A program made the translations under genes and the position numbers. A stretch of 64,000 nucleotides of DNA from Ferruginibacter sp. (GTDB lineage: Bacteria; Bacteroidota; Bacteroidia; Chitinophagales; Chitinophagaceae): contig NZ_JAQBNR010000051.1 of NCBI RefSeq assembly GCF_028288465.1, forward strand, positions 97,637-161,636, read 5' to 3'. Positions 39,353 through 47,671 of the stretch are shown in pieces. Every line of letters begins with the position of its first letter. Position 1 is the first letter of the stretch. A model generated the notes under the pieces. The model was not told the origin of the DNA. It made no database searches and saw nothing but the letters and a program-made list of their open reading frames with translations.

Positions 39353-39940
39353 TTATAATGATTGTTCTAATTCGCTTGCTGCCTTAACCAAATAGTGTCG
39401 GGTTTCTCCGTCACGTTCAGTCTGTAGACGCTTTTGTATATCGATATACTTAGTGCTTCTATTGATAAAGTGCTCGGTCGAAATGAAGGTGTCCAACCAT
39501 TTAGTAAAATCACCAAGTTCTTTTTGTTCTCTTGAGTAGTCAAAGTGTTTTGTAAAATCTGGAATTTCCAGATTAGAGCCTTCCCATTTGTCAATCGCAA
39601 TGATTTGCCTTCCGAAATATTTGTCAAACAGGTAAGTATTGCTGCAAAAAGTTTGAAATGCCTTCTTCTCGGCTTCCTTTGTCTTACCTGTTTTAAACAA
39701 AATGATGGTCCACTCGAATAAAAAGTCGGGAAACCCCCTATCGTCTGGAAAGTTTTTATCAAACCACTTGGTATAGGTCAAGCCGCCTTTATAGTCGGTA
39801 AGTTGAATAAAATATTTTACCGGTAAGTAACGAAGCCCACGACTGTCATCATAGCAACCAAACTTTCTTTTCTCCGCGCTAAGTCTCCGCTTAATGTCGG
39901 TGATTTTTTTCTGAAGTTTCTCGATTTGTTTAGGAGTCAT
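39353..39940 (-). CDS. Hypothetical cassette protein
   Basis: A 195-residue soluble protein with no signal peptide. A basic coiled-coil-like start (KQIEKLQKKITDIKRRLSAE) is followed by an aromatic, mixed alpha/beta body with FPDFLFEWTIILFKTGKTKEAEK near 70-92, which resembles a TPR-like helix pair. No known family is recognised. Neighbouring attC-like sites on both sides make it a single-gene cassette. Confidence 0.65.
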   Translation of the reverse strand: MTPKQIEKLQKKITDIKRRLSAEKRKFGCYDDSRGLRYLPVKYFIQLTDYKGGLTYTKWFDKNFPDDRGFPDFLFEWTIILFKTGKTKEAEKKAFQTFCSNTYLFDKYFGRQIIAIDKWEGSNLEIPDFTKHFDYSREQKELGDFTKWLDTFISTEHFINRSTKYIDIQKRLQTERDGETRHYLVKAASELEQSL

Positions 39941-39963
39941 GAAGTCAGTTTACAATTGATACC

Positions 39964-40073
39964 AACGATCGAGTGTTACTGCAGGTGGGATATTTGCAGC
40001 TATGTCAGACCGGAACGTCCACCCAATAACAATTTAAAAGTACGAGTTAACAACTGTTCGCCGGAATGTAGTT
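39964..40073 (-). repeat. attC-like site 3 (shortened)
   Basis: AAC 39964-39966, GTT 40071-40073, 110 bases. The left end (AACGATCGAGTGTTACTGCA then GGTGGGATATTTG) is close to that of site 23 at 63215, but the right arm is largely lost, so it looks like an internally deleted full-length site. Confidence 0.5.
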
Positions 40074-40094
40074 GTGACAACTGTAACAAAGATT

Positions 40095-40592
40095 TTATTT
40101 TGCAGCTGGCATACTTGTACTCCCTATGTCACGATACAATTTCCAATCACCATTTCGCTTTTCCCAAACGACAACATATTTACCTCTGTCGATTAATAAT
40201 TTTTTTTCATTTTTCATTTCATAGTTACCCGTTTCAATTATAAGCGCTGGGCTTGCGGTGATATCTGTGGTTGAAAACGTCATTTCTTTGATTCCCGCCC
40301 GAATAGCAGAACCCCAAGCATTGAGAATATCATTACCCTTCACAACTTCGCTATTGTCGAGCAATAATTCGGCATCTGGCCAATAATGAGACGCTAACGC
40401 AGAAGAATCACCGGCTGCAATTTGTTCTGAAAATTTCATATTGATACTGTCTATAAATGACTTCGCCCATTGTTTGTCTAAAGCCTGAATTTCAGCTTCC
40501 AGATTTGGCAATTTTTCAGAATTATTCGATTTGCAAGACGAAATATAAAAGCAAATTATTGATGCTGCGATAAAAAAATATGCCTTTGTCAT
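40095..40592 (-). CDS. DUF4440/NTF2-like lipoprotein (cassette)
   Basis: The start at 40592 (MTKAYFFIAASIICFYISSC) gives a lipobox ISSC; longer upstream reading runs through the attC-like site and is rejected. The 165-residue product has a SnoaL/NTF2-like fold pattern: a helix with LDKQWAKSFIDS near 40, DSSALASHYWPDAELLL near 62-78, VVKGNDILNAWGSAI near 85, and terminal strands with GKYVVVWEKRNGDWKLYRDI near 140-158. Such domains bind small ligands or act as isomerases; the role here is unknown. Cassette ends: GTTGTGAC on the left and GTACAAC on the right, an imperfect pair. Confidence 0.75.
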   Translation of the reverse strand: MTKAYFFIAASIICFYISSCKSNNSEKLPNLEAEIQALDKQWAKSFIDSINMKFSEQIAAGDSSALASHYWPDAELLLDNSEVVKGNDILNAWGSAIRAGIKEMTFSTTDITASPALIIETGNYEMKNEKKLLIDRGKYVVVWEKRNGDWKLYRDIGSTSMPAAK

Positions 40593-40638
40593 AAAAATAT
40601 ATTTTAAATAAAACGAAATGTCTTTTAAAGTTACGTAC

Positions 40639-40827
40639 AACGAACAGGGCTTGCTGCAGAGCTGGAATTCATTGCTCGCCCGCCCGGAACCGCTGCTGAT
40701 TAAAGATATCAAAGTACAGGTTAATAAATAAAAGCCCAGCGATGTTTGTCCAGCCCAGATGAAGCACAATAGCGATAAAATGCCCATTGCTCCAATGTCC
40801 GGCCAGCCTTGCAGCAAACCTTTTGTT
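40639..40827 (-). repeat. attC-like site 4
   Basis: 189 bases from AAC (40639) to GTT (40827). Arms CAGGGCTTGCTGCAGAGCTGG-type on the left (40645-40665) and CCAGCCTTGCAGCAAACC on the right pair with a 2-base asymmetry. The centre is the shared conserved block beginning near GCCCGGAACCGCTGC. Confidence 0.8.
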
Positions 40828-40852
40828 AGCTGCAGTCATGGGTTTTATACGC

Positions 40853-41896
40853 TCATCGCATCTCTGTTATAAAAAGTTCAATTATCAAAAGAGTTTGAGA
40901 TTGATTTATAGTTTTGGATATTTTTCCTGAATAATAATCAACCCTGCTTGCAATTGTATGATATTCTTTTGAATCCTTATTAAGTTCGATTTTATTATCG
41001 GTGACAAATTTTATTATTACCTGGGACTCAGTATATTTTAAAGACACTTCAATGTTATTAATATCCCCAGAGTCAAAACAGATGGTTATACAATTCTGGA
41101 GTATTCTAAAAATTGCATATTTATCCTTTAAGCCAATATTTTCGATGTTATTTCCTCTAAAACAAAATGAAATCTTCTTTTGATGCTGTTTGGACAATCT
41201 GGCAATGTAATGCTCAACAGATTCAATTAGACCAAGTAAATCAATTTCTGTGGGCGACAGATTCTCGCATAAATGATTTAGTTGCCCAATAATTTCGCTG
41301 AGGTTTGAGCTGAGGTTTGTATACATGTTAATGTTACCTTCTTCCTTTCGTCTTCGTTCTATTTCCATTTTGGAAGCAGCAAGTGTTTGATTTACACTTT
41401 CTCTTAAAATTTCAACCACCTGCCTTTTTTCCGTTTCCTCTGTTTCAATGATCATTTGCAAAGTATCTCTTTTCGCTGTATTAATTTTCTTCTCCAGTTC
41501 TTTTAAAGAAGTAACATCTGCAACATGAACAAAAAAACCGATTACTTCACCACTATCTATATCAGGAATATAAGTGGCAAGTGAATGTCTGACGCCGCTG
41601 CCATCGGGCAATGGTATTTCCCTTTCAAACAATTGTTTTTGACCTAAAAGAACAGCATGTATATAAGGCAGGTTTTTTTCATAAAGGGGACCAAGTAATT
41701 CGTCAATACGCATATTGTTGATCATTTGCTCCTTGGATTTATTAAACCAATTTACATAAGCACTGTTTGCATACCGGCATACCAAATCTTTATCCCAATA
41801 TGCAAGCATTGCGTCAATATGGTCTGATATTCTTATTGCTAACTCACCTAAATTATTGGAAGCGTATTTTTCAAATATTGCTTTTTTCTTTGTCAT
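40853..41896 (-). CDS. PAS-domain histidine-kinase-like protein with degenerate catalytic domain (cassette)
   Basis: A 347-residue soluble protein. A PAS domain spans about 20-130 (MLAYWDKDLVCRYANSAYVNWF at its start, HVADVTSLKELE at its end), followed by a coiled coil and a dimerisation-like helix pair (ETEETEKRQVVEILRESVNQ near 150). The position expected for the phospho-acceptor has no clear His motif of the NarX type. The C-terminal 220-347 resembles a HATPase fold (IFRILQNCITICFDSG near the N box), but the G boxes are missing. It may be a decayed or signalling-only relative of HisKA_3 kinases. Cassette ends GTTAGCTGC and GCAGCTA match; the right one is interrupted by the MITE at 42007. 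Confidence 0.7.
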   Translation of the reverse strand: MTKKKAIFEKYASNNLGELAIRISDHIDAMLAYWDKDLVCRYANSAYVNWFNKSKEQMINNMRIDELLGPLYEKNLPYIHAVLLGQKQLFEREIPLPDGSGVRHSLATYIPDIDSGEVIGFFVHVADVTSLKELEKKINTAKRDTLQMIIETEETEKRQVVEILRESVNQTLAASKMEIERRRKEEGNINMYTNLSSNLSEIIGQLNHLCENLSPTEIDLLGLIESVEHYIARLSKQHQKKISFCFRGNNIENIGLKDKYAIFRILQNCITICFDSGDINNIEVSLKYTESQVIIKFVTDNKIELNKDSKEYHTIASRVDYYSGKISKTINQSQTLLIIELFITEMR

Positions 41897-41997
41897 ACTG
41901 ATAAATATGCATTAAGGTATAACTTCCTATATTTTTTAATTGTGATGTATATCAGATTTCTAAATAATATTTGTCAGGTTAGTGGCTGGTTAAAGAT

Positions 41998-42300
41998 TGC
42001 AGCTACCGTCAGACTGTGAAAAAACTAAACTATTTTTATTAATGTCAAAGACACCTATTAGAGAATGATTATCGTTTAAGCGATTCTCAAGCCTTTTTTT
42101 TAGTTTTTTCACAGTCTGACGTACCAGGCTTTATGTTGGGATTTTAACTGCCGTCTGCCCGGTACCGATGTTAAATTTATAATTAAAAGTTCATTGTTTG
42201 TACTGATGTTCAGAGATGCTGGTCAAGCGGAAACTGATGCCTGGCTTTGCTTTTGGATGAAGATTGTTGGTCAAGCCCCAATAGCATAAAGCCTCATGTT
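41998..42300 (-). repeat. attC-like site 5, interrupted at its core by a MITE
   Basis: The left core GCAGCTA (41999-42005) is separated from CCAGGCTTTATGTTGGGA (from 42124) by a 115-base insertion. The right end ATAGCATAAAGCCTCATGTT (GTT 42298-42300) pairs with the left arm. Without the insert it would be a standard-length member of the GGCTTTATGCTG arm family. Confidence 0.7.
42007..42121. mobile_element. MITE-like element in the attC core
   Basis: 115 bases bounded by a perfect 23-base terminal inverted repeat: left arm 42007-42029, starting CGTCAGACTGTGAAAAAACT, with its reverse complement at 42099-42121. The flanks carry TAC on both sides (42004-42006 and 42122-42124), a likely 3-base target duplication. 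The interior has no coding capacity but contains a small GAGAAT/ATTCTC hairpin. The parent transposon is not in the window. Confidence 0.7.
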
Positions 42301-42312
42301 GACAGCATTTTT

Positions 42313-42751
42313 TTATGACTGATATAGTAAACCTATAACAACTTCGACCCCAAATGCAAATGCAATCGTGATTATAAGGCTTAGTATACTAGCTATAATC
42401 GCTCTTTCTGAGCCATAAAATGTCCCACCATTGGAAATATAAAGTCTCATTTTTTTCTACTTGAAAAAATTGAACACAAGCAGAAGCAATTATTGTAGAG
42501 CAGATTGGCAAAATAAAGTTCGGCACTTTTTCCAGTTGTGGTAAACCAATGATAGAGATAACCAATCCAGTTGTTATAATTATAGAGATTATCAAAGTGC
42601 GAACCTGACTTGACTTTTCTCCAAGGGCTTTGAAATTTTCGGCGATCATAAAGCCAGCAACTAAAGGACCAGTGAGCAAAGTGCAGATTAAAATCGTTCT
42701 TTTTTTGTAAAGTTTCGATTCCGGAATTATTGGTAAAATATGGTCTTCCAT
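42313..42751 (-). pseudogene. Frameshifted membrane-protein gene (cassette)
   Basis: The frame starting MEDHILPIIPES at 42751 encodes three hydrophobic segments (TILICTLLTGPLVAGFMIA, LIISIIITTGLVISIIGL and PNFILPICSTIIASACVQFF) and stops early at 42389. A second frame takes over near 42430 with clearly protein-like sequence, GGTFYGSERAIIASILSL then IITIAFAFGVEVVIGLLYQ, and stops at 42313, right beside the attC-like end. One indel near 42425-42435 therefore splits a protein of about 145 residues with four membrane helices. Family unknown. It could also be a sequencing error. Confidence 0.65.
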
Positions 42752-42785
42752 AGAGTCAACATAATTATGTTTAAAAATTGCTGCC

Positions 42786-43070
42786 AACGTTCCATGGCTT
42801 TATGTTGGGATATTTCCATTCATCCGCCCGGAACCGGTGCTGATTAAAAATATAAAAGTACAAGTTAACAAATAAAAGCCCAGCGATCCTTGTCCTGCTG
42901 AAGGTGGGATATTTTATAATGTCCAGCCCGGAACCGCCACCCAATTGAAAACATAAAGTTGAAATTAACGACAAAAAGCCAAATTGAAACTCGTCTGCCC
43001 GAACCAAAGTACAGCGATGCAGACAGCCGAAGTTTCAACGTCCATCCCCACTTGCAGCAATACCAATGTT
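42786..43070 (-). repeat. attC-like site 6, composite of two sites
   Basis: 285 bases from AAC (42786-42788) to GTT (43068-43070), about 100 longer than all others. It contains two copies of the conserved centre: GCCCGGAACCGGTGCTG near 42830 and GCCCGGAACCGCCACCC near 42927. The left arm is of the GGCTTTATGTTGGGAT family and the right arm (CCCACTTGCAGCAATACC) is of another. It looks like a fusion of two sites after loss of the cassette between them. Confidence 0.7.
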
Positions 43071-43093
43071 ATGTGCCGCTCTTTGTCTGCCCA

Positions 43094-44170
43094 CTAATTG
43101 CTGATTAACTTTTTAAAGTCCTTATCATTAATTTCTTTCAAGTGCAAAGTGATTTTTTGTCCTTTAGTAATTGTCAAATCAGTTGAGTAAGCAAATACTT
43201 TTTCGTCCTTTACGGTATATGCAATTAGCCTTGCTTTGTAACCTATAGGCATATTTTCAAATTGTGGTGATTTGTCCGAATAGTATGAGGCTTGAATTAC
43301 ACTGTTTATGTCTTTGAAGACTAAATATACGTTTGCATTTTTCACACTGTCTTGCGGATTAAAAGTTGCATACAATTCGGTCGTGTTATCAGCTTCTAAA
43401 AATCTGTCGCAGTTAATCCAACCTAATTTACTTATTCCAATTTCATCATATACTTTTTGGCTAACAACATAGTTTTTCCGTTGCTTAATATTTCTCTCTT
43501 TTTCTTCTGGTGTTGGATTATAACCGCTATCCACATAATCCATAATTTTGTCGATGTCTGATTTCTTTTCATCATCCCACACTATATATGAAATTGATGT
43601 TGTGTCATTTGTTTTTGTAGTGTTTGCCGGTTGCTTTGATGCCTTAAATGTTTCAGTTGCTTTTTGCCAATTCATTTGTCCTAAATCATTCCTTTGTCCG
43701 TAAAAGAGTGCCATTTCTTTGTCTGACAATTTTGGTAATTGAACACTAAGATTTTTGCCTTCCTTTAATTTTAGCTGCTCACCATTTGAAGTCACACCGA
43801 TAAAATATGCACCGCCTGATATAAGTAGTTTTCCATCAGAGGTAGTTTGAGCGTTAGACTTTAATAGCTGCCCTGTATTGGTTAGTTCTTTTAATTCAAC
43901 TTCTATATTTTGTCCTAAAAGTTTACCACTCTCTGTAATAAGGTCATTGGGATTGATTGAAATTTTTGTTCCTCTTCGCCCTGTTACAACACTTGGTTTG
44001 TCACCAGAAACTTTAAATGTTTGCGAAGGCTCTTCGAATTTTTTTAAAGCATAATTAAGTATAGTTATGCCTGCTTTGTCATTGGTGTCATCGTCCTTTG
44101 TCTTTTTGGAATTGCTACAACTGCAGATTAATAAACAAACAGAAAGAAAAAATATCAATGTTCTTGTCAT
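43094..44170 (-). CDS. Large lipoprotein of unknown function (cassette)
   Basis: The start at 44170 (MTRTLIFFLSVCLLICSCS) places the lipobox ICSC properly; the frame extends to 44197 only through the cassette boundary. The 358-residue product has a beta-rich region with VTGRRGTKISINPNDLITES near 55-75 and further segments (GGAYFIGVTSNGEQLKLKEGK near 118-138) that recall Bacteroidota secreted proteins related to von Willebrand/ZU5-like beta folds, but no named family can be assigned. Cassette ends GTTATGTGC and GCACATAAC match perfectly. Confidence 0.75.
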   Translation of the reverse strand: MTRTLIFFLSVCLLICSCSNSKKTKDDDTNDKAGITILNYALKKFEEPSQTFKVSGDKPSVVTGRRGTKISINPNDLITESGKLLGQNIEVELKELTNTGQLLKSNAQTTSDGKLLISGGAYFIGVTSNGEQLKLKEGKNLSVQLPKLSDKEMALFYGQRNDLGQMNWQKATETFKASKQPANTTKTNDTTSISYIVWDDEKKSDIDKIMDYVDSGYNPTPEEKERNIKQRKNYVVSQKVYDEIGISKLGWINCDRFLEADNTTELYATFNPQDSVKNANVYLVFKDINSVIQASYYSDKSPQFENMPIGYKARLIAYTVKDEKVFAYSTDLTITKGQKITLHLKEINDKDFKKLISN

Positions 44171-44197
44171 GGTAGGGTGTCGTTTAGAATAGCACAT

Positions 44198-44387
44198 AAC
44201 AATCGGGTATTTGCGAAGGCAGGGTATTCATTGATTGTCCAGCCCGATATAAATGCCCATTTGAAATTATGTTGTTGAAATTAGGAACTAAAGTTGAACA
44301 TTGAACGTCGAGACTGAACCACTGCCGATGCTTTTACTTAGCTGATGTTAAATTGTTCCCGCCCCTGCTTTTGCAAATACTTTTGTT
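44198..44387 (-). repeat. attC-like site 7
   Basis: 190 bases from AAC to GTT. Arms CGGGTATTTGCGAAGGCAGGG (left, from 44204) and CCTGCTTTTGCAAATAC (right) are complementary with few mismatches. Confidence 0.8.
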
Positions 44388-44423
44388 GTGCGTTCGCCTG
44401 TGTCAATTTATAATTGTAACGAA

Positions 44424-45227
44424 TTACTGTTTTGTCACGAAATCCATTGCTTCAGAAAAAGTAGTTACCCAATAGTCGTCCTGATGTGCTTTTAAATAGG
44501 CAAGGAAAGCTCTATGTGTTGCAGTTGAAATTTGAAAAACTTGCCCCCCTACACCATGTAATTGAAAAACACCCATTCCACCCACTTTCTTTACTTTCTC
44601 TGCAAAGGCAATAAGTTCTTCCAGCGTTGTTCCTGTCCATACATGCCAGGACGGAACTTTCATTGTGTTCAGATTTTTGAAATTTGAAATTATGCTTGTA
44701 CTGTCTCCACCGGCTCTAGCATACTTTACTAACCCTAGCTTTTTTATGATAGTTGTGTAATCCGTATCTCCAATTAAAAAATTATTGCAAGGAAAGGCAA
44801 AAGACCTTTCTTTTCTATTCGGGTCTAACAAGGCAAGAATAGAATTCTCGGTTTTAATTTCCGTTATTAATTTATCAATTGTGTAAGTATCAATTGAAAT
44901 TGATTTTTGCCATCCTAATTTTTCAGGACATGCATGAAATAGTGTATGGTTTGCGAGTTCCTGTCCATTCCTAGCAGCTTTCGTCCAACCTAAAACAGCT
45001 TCTGGAGTTTGTCCAACGACATCAGATTGAGATGAACCTTGAATTGAATTCAGAAAGAATGTTGCTTTGAAACCTACCGAGTCTAATTGAGGAATTACAG
45101 TTGAAAGTTGTGTTTCCAAGCCGTCGTCATACGTTAGGCAAATGATAGCTTTTGCCCTCTGGGCGAAAGCGGACAAGAAAAAAGTAGTTACTAAAATTAA
45201 GGCTAGCCCTATTTTTTTATATTTCAT
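44424..45227 (-). CDS. Polysaccharide deacetylase family protein (cassette)
   Basis: A 267-residue exported protein (signal peptide to about SAFAQR). The NodB/CE4 fold is recognised from AIICLTYDDGLETQ (about 27-40, motif 1 with the Asp pair) and ELANHTLFHACPEKLGW (about 93-109, motif 2 with the HxxxH metal ligands). FAFPCNNF near 148 corresponds to the family's motif 3 region, with Cys-Asn in place of the usual Arg/Pro context. It probably removes acetyl groups from a polysaccharide at the cell surface. Single-gene cassette with perfect ends GTTGTGCGT/ACGCACAAC. Confidence 0.85.
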   Translation of the reverse strand: MKYKKIGLALILVTTFFLSAFAQRAKAIICLTYDDGLETQLSTVIPQLDSVGFKATFFLNSIQGSSQSDVVGQTPEAVLGWTKAARNGQELANHTLFHACPEKLGWQKSISIDTYTIDKLITEIKTENSILALLDPNRKERSFAFPCNNFLIGDTDYTTIIKKLGLVKYARAGGDSTSIISNFKNLNTMKVPSWHVWTGTTLEELIAFAEKVKKVGGMGVFQLHGVGGQVFQISTATHRAFLAYLKAHQDDYWVTTFSEAMDFVTKQ

Positions 45228-45263
45228 GAAGCAGGGATTTGAACTTTATGTAAAGTGACGCAC

Positions 45264-45455
45264 AACGGGCCAGGTATAGCCGATGGTGGGGAATTTTATA
45301 TTCGTCCGCCCGGAACCGCTGCCTGGCTTTTTGCTAAAGTTAAATATTAAGAACTAAAGTCGGGCTTTATTCGTCACGCCCCGAACCACAGCACAACAGA
45401 ATTACCGCTGCTGATTGCTGCAATGGCAAGCCCCACTATTGGCAATACCAATGTT
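45264..45455 (-). repeat. attC-like site 8, variant arms
   Basis: 192 bases. Left arm GGTATAGCCGATGGTGGG and right arm CCCCACTATTGGCAATACC differ from other sites but still pair with each other, indicating selection for folding rather than for sequence. Confidence 0.8.
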
Positions 45456-45470
45456 AACGGTTCGTTGTTT

Positions 45471-46091
45471 TTATTTTTTTGTCAGTTTATATTTCAAATG
45501 AGTTGTCAAGTCGGATGGTATAACTTCTGTAATTTGCAAGTCATATTTGTCTTTGTCAATACCTTCAAACAGACGGATACCGCTACCTAAAAAAACTGGT
45601 GCAATGTGAATGAAAAACTCGTCTACAAGCCCGGCATTCAAAAACTGTTGGATAGTGTTTGCACCACCTTGAATTCTTATGTCCTTTCCTTTGGCCGATT
45701 GTCTTGCTTTGTCCAAAGCACTTTCTACTCCATCGTTTATAAAGTAGAAAGTTGTTGTTCCTTCTTGAACCCAAGGCTCTCGTATCTCGTGTGTTAAAAC
45801 ATATACGTCTGCTTTGTATAAGTCATTTGGCCAACTGGCTTCGCCTTCTTCAAACATTCGTTTACCCATAATGAATGCACCCGTCCTCGCAATTGTTTCT
45901 CTAATGTATTTTCCGTCAGCACTGTCTTCTTTTCCGCCTTCAAACCCAAGGTATTCCCAAAAAGCTTTTTGATTAAACATCCACGAGTGAATTTGTCCTG
46001 ACACACCTCCCATAGGATTTTTAGGGCTTCTGTTATCTCCTGCGAAAAAGCCGTCAAGTGATATTCCGCTATCAAATATGATCTTGCTCAT
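45471..46091 (-). CDS. Dihydrofolate-reductase-like (RibD C-terminal) protein (cassette)
   Basis: A 206-residue protein of the RibD_C/DHFR-like superfamily: ISLDGFFAGDNRSP near 9-22 at the N-terminus, TGAFIMGKRMFEEGEASWP near 70-88, VYVLTHEIREPW near 96-107 and IRIQGGANTIQQFLNAGLVDEFFIHIAPVFLG near 136-168. It overlaps the upstream gene by 20 bases, so the two are translationally coupled. Such NADPH-binding proteins are reductases of unknown substrate. It shares a three-gene cassette with a paralogue and an AraC regulator. Confidence 0.88.
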   Translation of the reverse strand: MSKIIFDSGISLDGFFAGDNRSPKNPMGGVSGQIHSWMFNQKAFWEYLGFEGGKEDSADGKYIRETIARTGAFIMGKRMFEEGEASWPNDLYKADVYVLTHEIREPWVQEGTTTFYFINDGVESALDKARQSAKGKDIRIQGGANTIQQFLNAGLVDEFFIHIAPVFLGSGIRLFEGIDKDKYDLQITEVIPSDLTTHLKYKLTKK

Positions 46092-46626
46092 TTTTAATTT
46101 TTTGTTTGTAATGTAATTGTACTAATCCTGTATCAAATGTTTTTGCTGTCACAAATTCAAATAATTGCTCAGGTCGTCCGTCTTTAAAAAGGCGTGTCCC
46201 GTATCCTAACAACACTGGTATAACCGAAATTATTAGCTCATCTATTAAGCCGTGTTTCAATAGTTCATTTATTACTTCTGCACCACCGTCACAATAAATA
46301 TTTTTTCCTTTTTCAGACTTTAGTCGTTTGACTAATTCGGTTATGTTTCCTGTATAGAAGATTGTTCTACCGACTTGAGATTTTTTAGTTCTTGTTATAA
46401 CATAAATATCTCGATGTCCGTTATCGTAGTGAGATGGTCCGATCTCTTTAAGTACATAATCATAGGTTCTTCGGCCAATAATTATCGTGTCAATTGTGTT
46501 TGTAAATTCTGAATAACCGTAGTCTTCGCCTTCCTTTTCAACAAGCTTTAAGAAACTAAGGTCGTCATTTGGTTTTGCAATGTAACCATCTAAACTCATT
46601 GCAATGAAAAGTGATATTTTTCGCAT
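46072..46626 (-). CDS. Second DHFR-like (RibD C-terminal) protein (cassette)
   Basis: A 184-residue relative of the downstream gene: MSLDGYIAKPNDDLSFL (about 9-25), IDTIIIGRRTYDYVLKEIG (about 45-63), KNIYCDGGAEVINELLKHG (about 110-128) and LIDELIISVIPVLLGYGTRLF (about 129-149). It ends 20 bases inside the downstream gene. The two likely arose by duplication and may form a heteromeric reductase. The upstream AraC-type gene, 72 bases away, probably controls both. Confidence 0.88.
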   Translation of the reverse strand: MRKISLFIAMSLDGYIAKPNDDLSFLKLVEKEGEDYGYSEFTNTIDTIIIGRRTYDYVLKEIGPSHYDNGHRDIYVITRTKKSQVGRTIFYTGNITELVKRLKSEKGKNIYCDGGAEVINELLKHGLIDELIISVIPVLLGYGTRLFKDGRPEQLFEFVTAKTFDTGLVQLHYKQKIKNEQDHI

Positions 46627-46698
46627 CTGTTTTAAATTTTAACGTTTCTGCAAATCTACTTTCAGACAAGCAATCACACTTTGTAAAAATGCGACAAA

Positions 46699-47433
46699 TT
46701 AAAGTAGTGATGGTGAAAGTCCGGTATTACGCTTGATTTCATTGCTAAGATGCGAATGGTCATAATAGCCACATTCAAATGCAATATCTAACAAGCTGCG
46801 TTTTTGATTTGAATTTTTGATTATACTTAAAGCATTCTGAAAACGAATAATACTTGAATATTCTTTTGGTGATAGTCCAATGAGCTTTTTAAAATTTCGC
46901 TCCAATTGTCTTACCGTAGTGAAATTTCGTTTTGATAGTTCGGAAATACTAATTTGTCCATTTGTTGAATGGATATCGTTGATAACTGATTGTAGTGGTT
47001 TGTTTTTGCTTTTTATTCTCTCTGAAAAGAAATGGTCAAAATAATTAAATGGGTTGTCAAATATCTTATCAACATTAAATGAATTGGATTTTTCAAATTC
47101 AATAGTATCGTTGGTTAACTCATTTTGCGAAGCGTAACTATAGAAATTATCAAAAGTTGCAGGTTTCAGGCACACACCTATTAAATGTGTATCGGTGTCA
47201 ATAAAGCTGTCTTTAAATGTAGTCATCGCACCAACTATGTAAGTTTTCCCAAACTCCATTAAAATCGATCCGTTGTCAGTCAAACAAGTATCTCCTAAGT
47301 TCATTACTATACCAGCACAACCATCTGGAAAAACCCGTTCCCACTGTCTTTCCAGTTCGTTTCCTCTCAGTTCCCAATAGAAATGAATAAAGGGTTCTAA
47401 TTCTTTGTACGGCTTTACTTTATGGTACTTCAT
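46699..47433 (-). CDS. AraC family transcriptional regulator (cassette)
   Basis: A 244-residue regulator. The N-terminal sensing half begins KPYKELEPFIHFYWELRG (DUF6597-like) and includes DTHLIGVCLKPATFDNFY near 80-97. The C-terminal AraC HTH pair starts near 150: ISISELSKRNFTTVRQLERN then FKKLIGLSPKEYSSIIRFQNAL, ending SLLDIAFECGYYDHSHLSNE and IKRNTGLSPS. It is the promoter-proximal gene of a three-gene cassette and presumably regulates the two DHFR-like genes. A regulator carried with its targets in one cassette is unusual. Confidence 0.9.
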   Translation of the reverse strand: MKYHKVKPYKELEPFIHFYWELRGNELERQWERVFPDGCAGIVMNLGDTCLTDNGSILMEFGKTYIVGAMTTFKDSFIDTDTHLIGVCLKPATFDNFYSYASQNELTNDTIEFEKSNSFNVDKIFDNPFNYFDHFFSERIKSKNKPLQSVINDIHSTNGQISISELSKRNFTTVRQLERNFKKLIGLSPKEYSSIIRFQNALSIIKNSNQKRSLLDIAFECGYYDHSHLSNEIKRNTGLSPSLL

Positions 47434-47466
47434 TGGTTTTTGCAGTGTCGTTTTACAATGACCGCT

Positions 47467-47651
47467 AACGGACAGGGCCTTGCGCAGCTGTGGTATTAGG
47501 ATTACGTCCGCTCGAGCCGCTGTTGATTAAAAATATTTGATGAAGTTAGAACAAAAGTTCAGCGATGTTTGTCAAGCCCGAACCAACGCCCGGCTTTGCA
47601 AACTGCTGAAGTTTTGATTGTTCAGGCCCGCTTGACAGCAATACTTTTGTT
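47467..47651 (-). repeat. attC-like site 9
   Basis: 185 bases. The left core ACCGCTAAC pairs (one mismatch) with GTTAACGGT at 45453, the far end of the three-gene cassette. The left arm begins CAGGGCCTTGCGCAGCTGTGG (47472-47492) and the right arm is CCCGCTTGACAGCAATAC. Confidence 0.75.
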
Positions 47652-47671
47652 ACCAGCCGTTTTTCAACGAA

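Noticed and set aside
40593..40817. Long N-terminal extension of the DUF4440-like gene through the upstream palindromic site
   Set aside because: The extension is translated attC-like sequence; the true start at 40592 begins a proper lipoprotein signal. Similar repeat-derived frames at 42771-43007, 52169-52390, 53035-53313, 62366-62548 and 63733-63942 were dropped for the same reason.
42007..42121. Bidirectional terminator instead of a MITE
   Set aside because: The arms are 23 bases apart by about 70 bases, flanked by a TAC duplication, and interrupt an otherwise recognisable repeated site.
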